NCBI GenBank assembly: GCA_950295325.1
Contig: OX485804.1
Location: 52,376,429-52,440,428, forward strand
Source: Polytrichum commune
Lineage: Eukaryota > Streptophyta > Polytrichopsida > Polytrichales > Polytrichaceae
Direction of reading: 5' to 3'
DNA: 64,000 bases
Position numbers and translations under genes: made by a program. Below the pieces are notes generated by a model. The model was not told the origin of the DNA, did no database searches, and was given only the letters and a program-made list of their open reading frames with translations. Positions 62,556 through 64,000 of this stretch are shown piece after piece (within the stretch, counting starts at the first letter, position 1; each line of letters opens with the position of its first letter).

Positions 62556-62640
62556 GGAGAAGCGGGCGGGATATCGGGTAGGGAATCGGGTAGGGTATCG
62601 GGCATGGCATTGGAATCCAGGCAGGGCATCGGGTAGGGCT
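62556..62640. repeat. subterminal GGGTAGGG(A/T)ATC repeats
   Basis: Four or five imperfect copies of an ATCGGGTAGGG unit lie in the right subterminal region of the PIF/Harbinger element, which is strongly GC-rich here. Subterminal repeats are usual transposase or accessory-protein binding sites; that role is inference. Confidence 0.7.
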
Positions 62641-62784
62641 CTCGAACCCGGGCAAGGGGGTAATTGAGGGCGGGGGCCGGCCTCGAAGACGGTCCGGTAC
62701 CGGGGCTGGTGGGCACTGTTAATATTTACGGCAAACCCTCACTGTGCCGGGCCTGCCACCGAGGCCTTTATGCCCGGGGCGGTG

Positions 62785-62805
62785 CCCGGGCTAGTGGGGA
62801 TGCTC
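62785..62805 (-). repeat. right terminal inverted repeat
   Basis: Ends at 62,805, directly before the second TTA duplication (62,806-62,808). Confidence 0.9.
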
Positions 62806-63060
62806 TTACAAAGGGCGATTTTGTGGTCATTCCCACCTAACAATTCAACATTTGTGGACATCCCTATGTGGTGCTTTAGATAGTCATATACACATGAGTT
62901 TGAACTCCATATTTTCAAGTCCTTAGACTTATATGCCACATTAAATACAAAATAAAACCAACTCTGGTCAATCACATTGACTAATGGAGGATCCACTCAC
63001 TCAACGACATGATGTAAGAAGTGTTCAACAAAGGATGACCAATAGCCTTATTCAATACAT
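62806..63060. repeat. host tandem repeat, right half of copy B
   Basis: Resumes copy B exactly where it stopped at 57,618: TTACAAAGGGCGATTTTGTGG follows on from CTCATGTGTTA as in copy A. Confidence 0.85.
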
Positions 63061-63329
63061 GAATATATCTATCCTTGAAGGTAGACAATGCTAAAACTGA
63101 CTCCATTCAAAAACCAACCCCACAGATTTTGCACGATATTGGTTGATCTGATTGGCTTTTCATGTCTCCATAGTGCACCGGTGGAGTGCCATATGTGCAT
63201 TCCAACCTCAAAAAATCATAACTAATTGTGGAAAAATCCAAAAATCATGATTCTTTTTTCGCTCTTATTATTTTCTTCTTGTCTATGCAAGAAAAATAAT
63301 TTCGTAAAATGTTGGGTCCAGGAAGTGAC
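63061..63329. other. spacer in host tandem repeat
   Basis: Diverged sequence between copies B and C. No feature. Confidence 0.4.
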
Positions 63330-63515
63330 CCTTAACCCTTGAACAATTGGTTATGGACCGTTCACCTTATTCAATACTTACATAACTGTCACGGGTTGCA
63401 AAGCTAGATTTTGTGGTCATGTCCACCTAACAATCCAACATTTGTGGACTCCCGTTATGTGGTGGATTACAGTCATCTGCACAGAAAGTTTGAATTCCAT
63501 GTTTTCAGTTCTCCT
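63330..63515. repeat. host tandem repeat, copy C
   Basis: Partial third copy: TTATTCAATACTTACATAAC, GATTTTGTGGTCATGTCCAC and CAACATTTGTGGAC landmarks in the same order. Confidence 0.8.

Positions 63516-64000
<485 letters not shown>

Larger units (their letters stand above)
57619..62805. mobile_element. PIF/Harbinger DNA transposon, 5.19 kb
   Basis: Terminal inverted repeats GAACGTCCCCACCAGCCTGG (57,619) and, reversed at 62,805, GAGCATCCCCACTAGCCCGG match at 17 of 21 positions including the next G. Both ends are flanked by TTA (57,616-57,618 and 62,806-62,808), the PIF/Harbinger target duplication. It carries the two expected genes, facing each other: a trihelix/NAM-associated accessory ORF (plus) and an ALP1-like DDE transposase (minus). 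Each has one in-frame stop. About 1.35 kb of AT-rich repeats lies between them. Ends and duplication are intact, so the insertion is fairly recent. Confidence 0.95.

Overview
The window is nuclear DNA from a land plant. It holds four spliced protein-coding genes with GT-AG introns of about 90 to 1,200 bases: a Ran GTPase, an EDR2-like lipid-binding protein (PH, START and DUF1336 domains), a TPR-RING-LON protein and an ADP-glucose phosphorylase. The PH-START-DUF1336 architecture and the PIF/Harbinger element with a NAM-associated accessory ORF are plant features. Gene density is low and the spaces are full of decayed repeats, which suits a medium or large genome. I cannot name the species; a non-seed plant or a gymnosperm is a guess only.

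Layout. 1-11 kb: AT-rich, gene-free sequence with a 19-bp minisatellite, a roughly 300-bp direct duplication with F-box-like traces, a C-rich decayed block and an unidentified broken reading frame. 11.19-12.76 kb: a dead Tc1-type (DD34E) transposon. 15.7-17.8 kb: RAN on the minus strand, with telo-box motifs and a diverged repeat upstream. 19-25.4 kb: a foldback repeat, one arm of a dispersed inverted pair and a roughly 300-bp tandem array ending in a (GGAAG)n tract. 28.1-36.1 kb: the EDR2-like gene, minus strand, 22 coding exons. 37.1-41.2 kb: the second arm of the inverted pair, a G11/C11 inverted repeat and an array of about nine GTCT-loop hairpins. 42.2-50.6 kb: the LONRF-type gene, plus strand, 18 coding exons. 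50.7-53.1 kb: a doubtful minus-strand coding remnant and a relic duplicate of the 5-prime end of the EDR2-like gene. 53.4-56.5 kb: the ADP-glucose phosphorylase gene, plus strand, 4 exons. 57.6-62.8 kb: a complete PIF/Harbinger element flanked by TTA target-site duplications and inserted in an older tandem repeat.

The four genes are housekeeping or signalling genes with no sign of common regulation. They act in nuclear transport, lipid-linked defence or cell-death signalling, ubiquitin ligation and nucleotide-sugar metabolism. I rebuilt each exon chain by reading splice sites and checking that the phase is kept at every junction; there is no transcript evidence. The most unusual items are the hairpin minisatellite with paired stem changes, a Tc1 DD34E relic in a plant, and the PIF/Harbinger copy whose two ORFs each have one in-frame stop and whose transposase also carries two compensating homopolymer indels.
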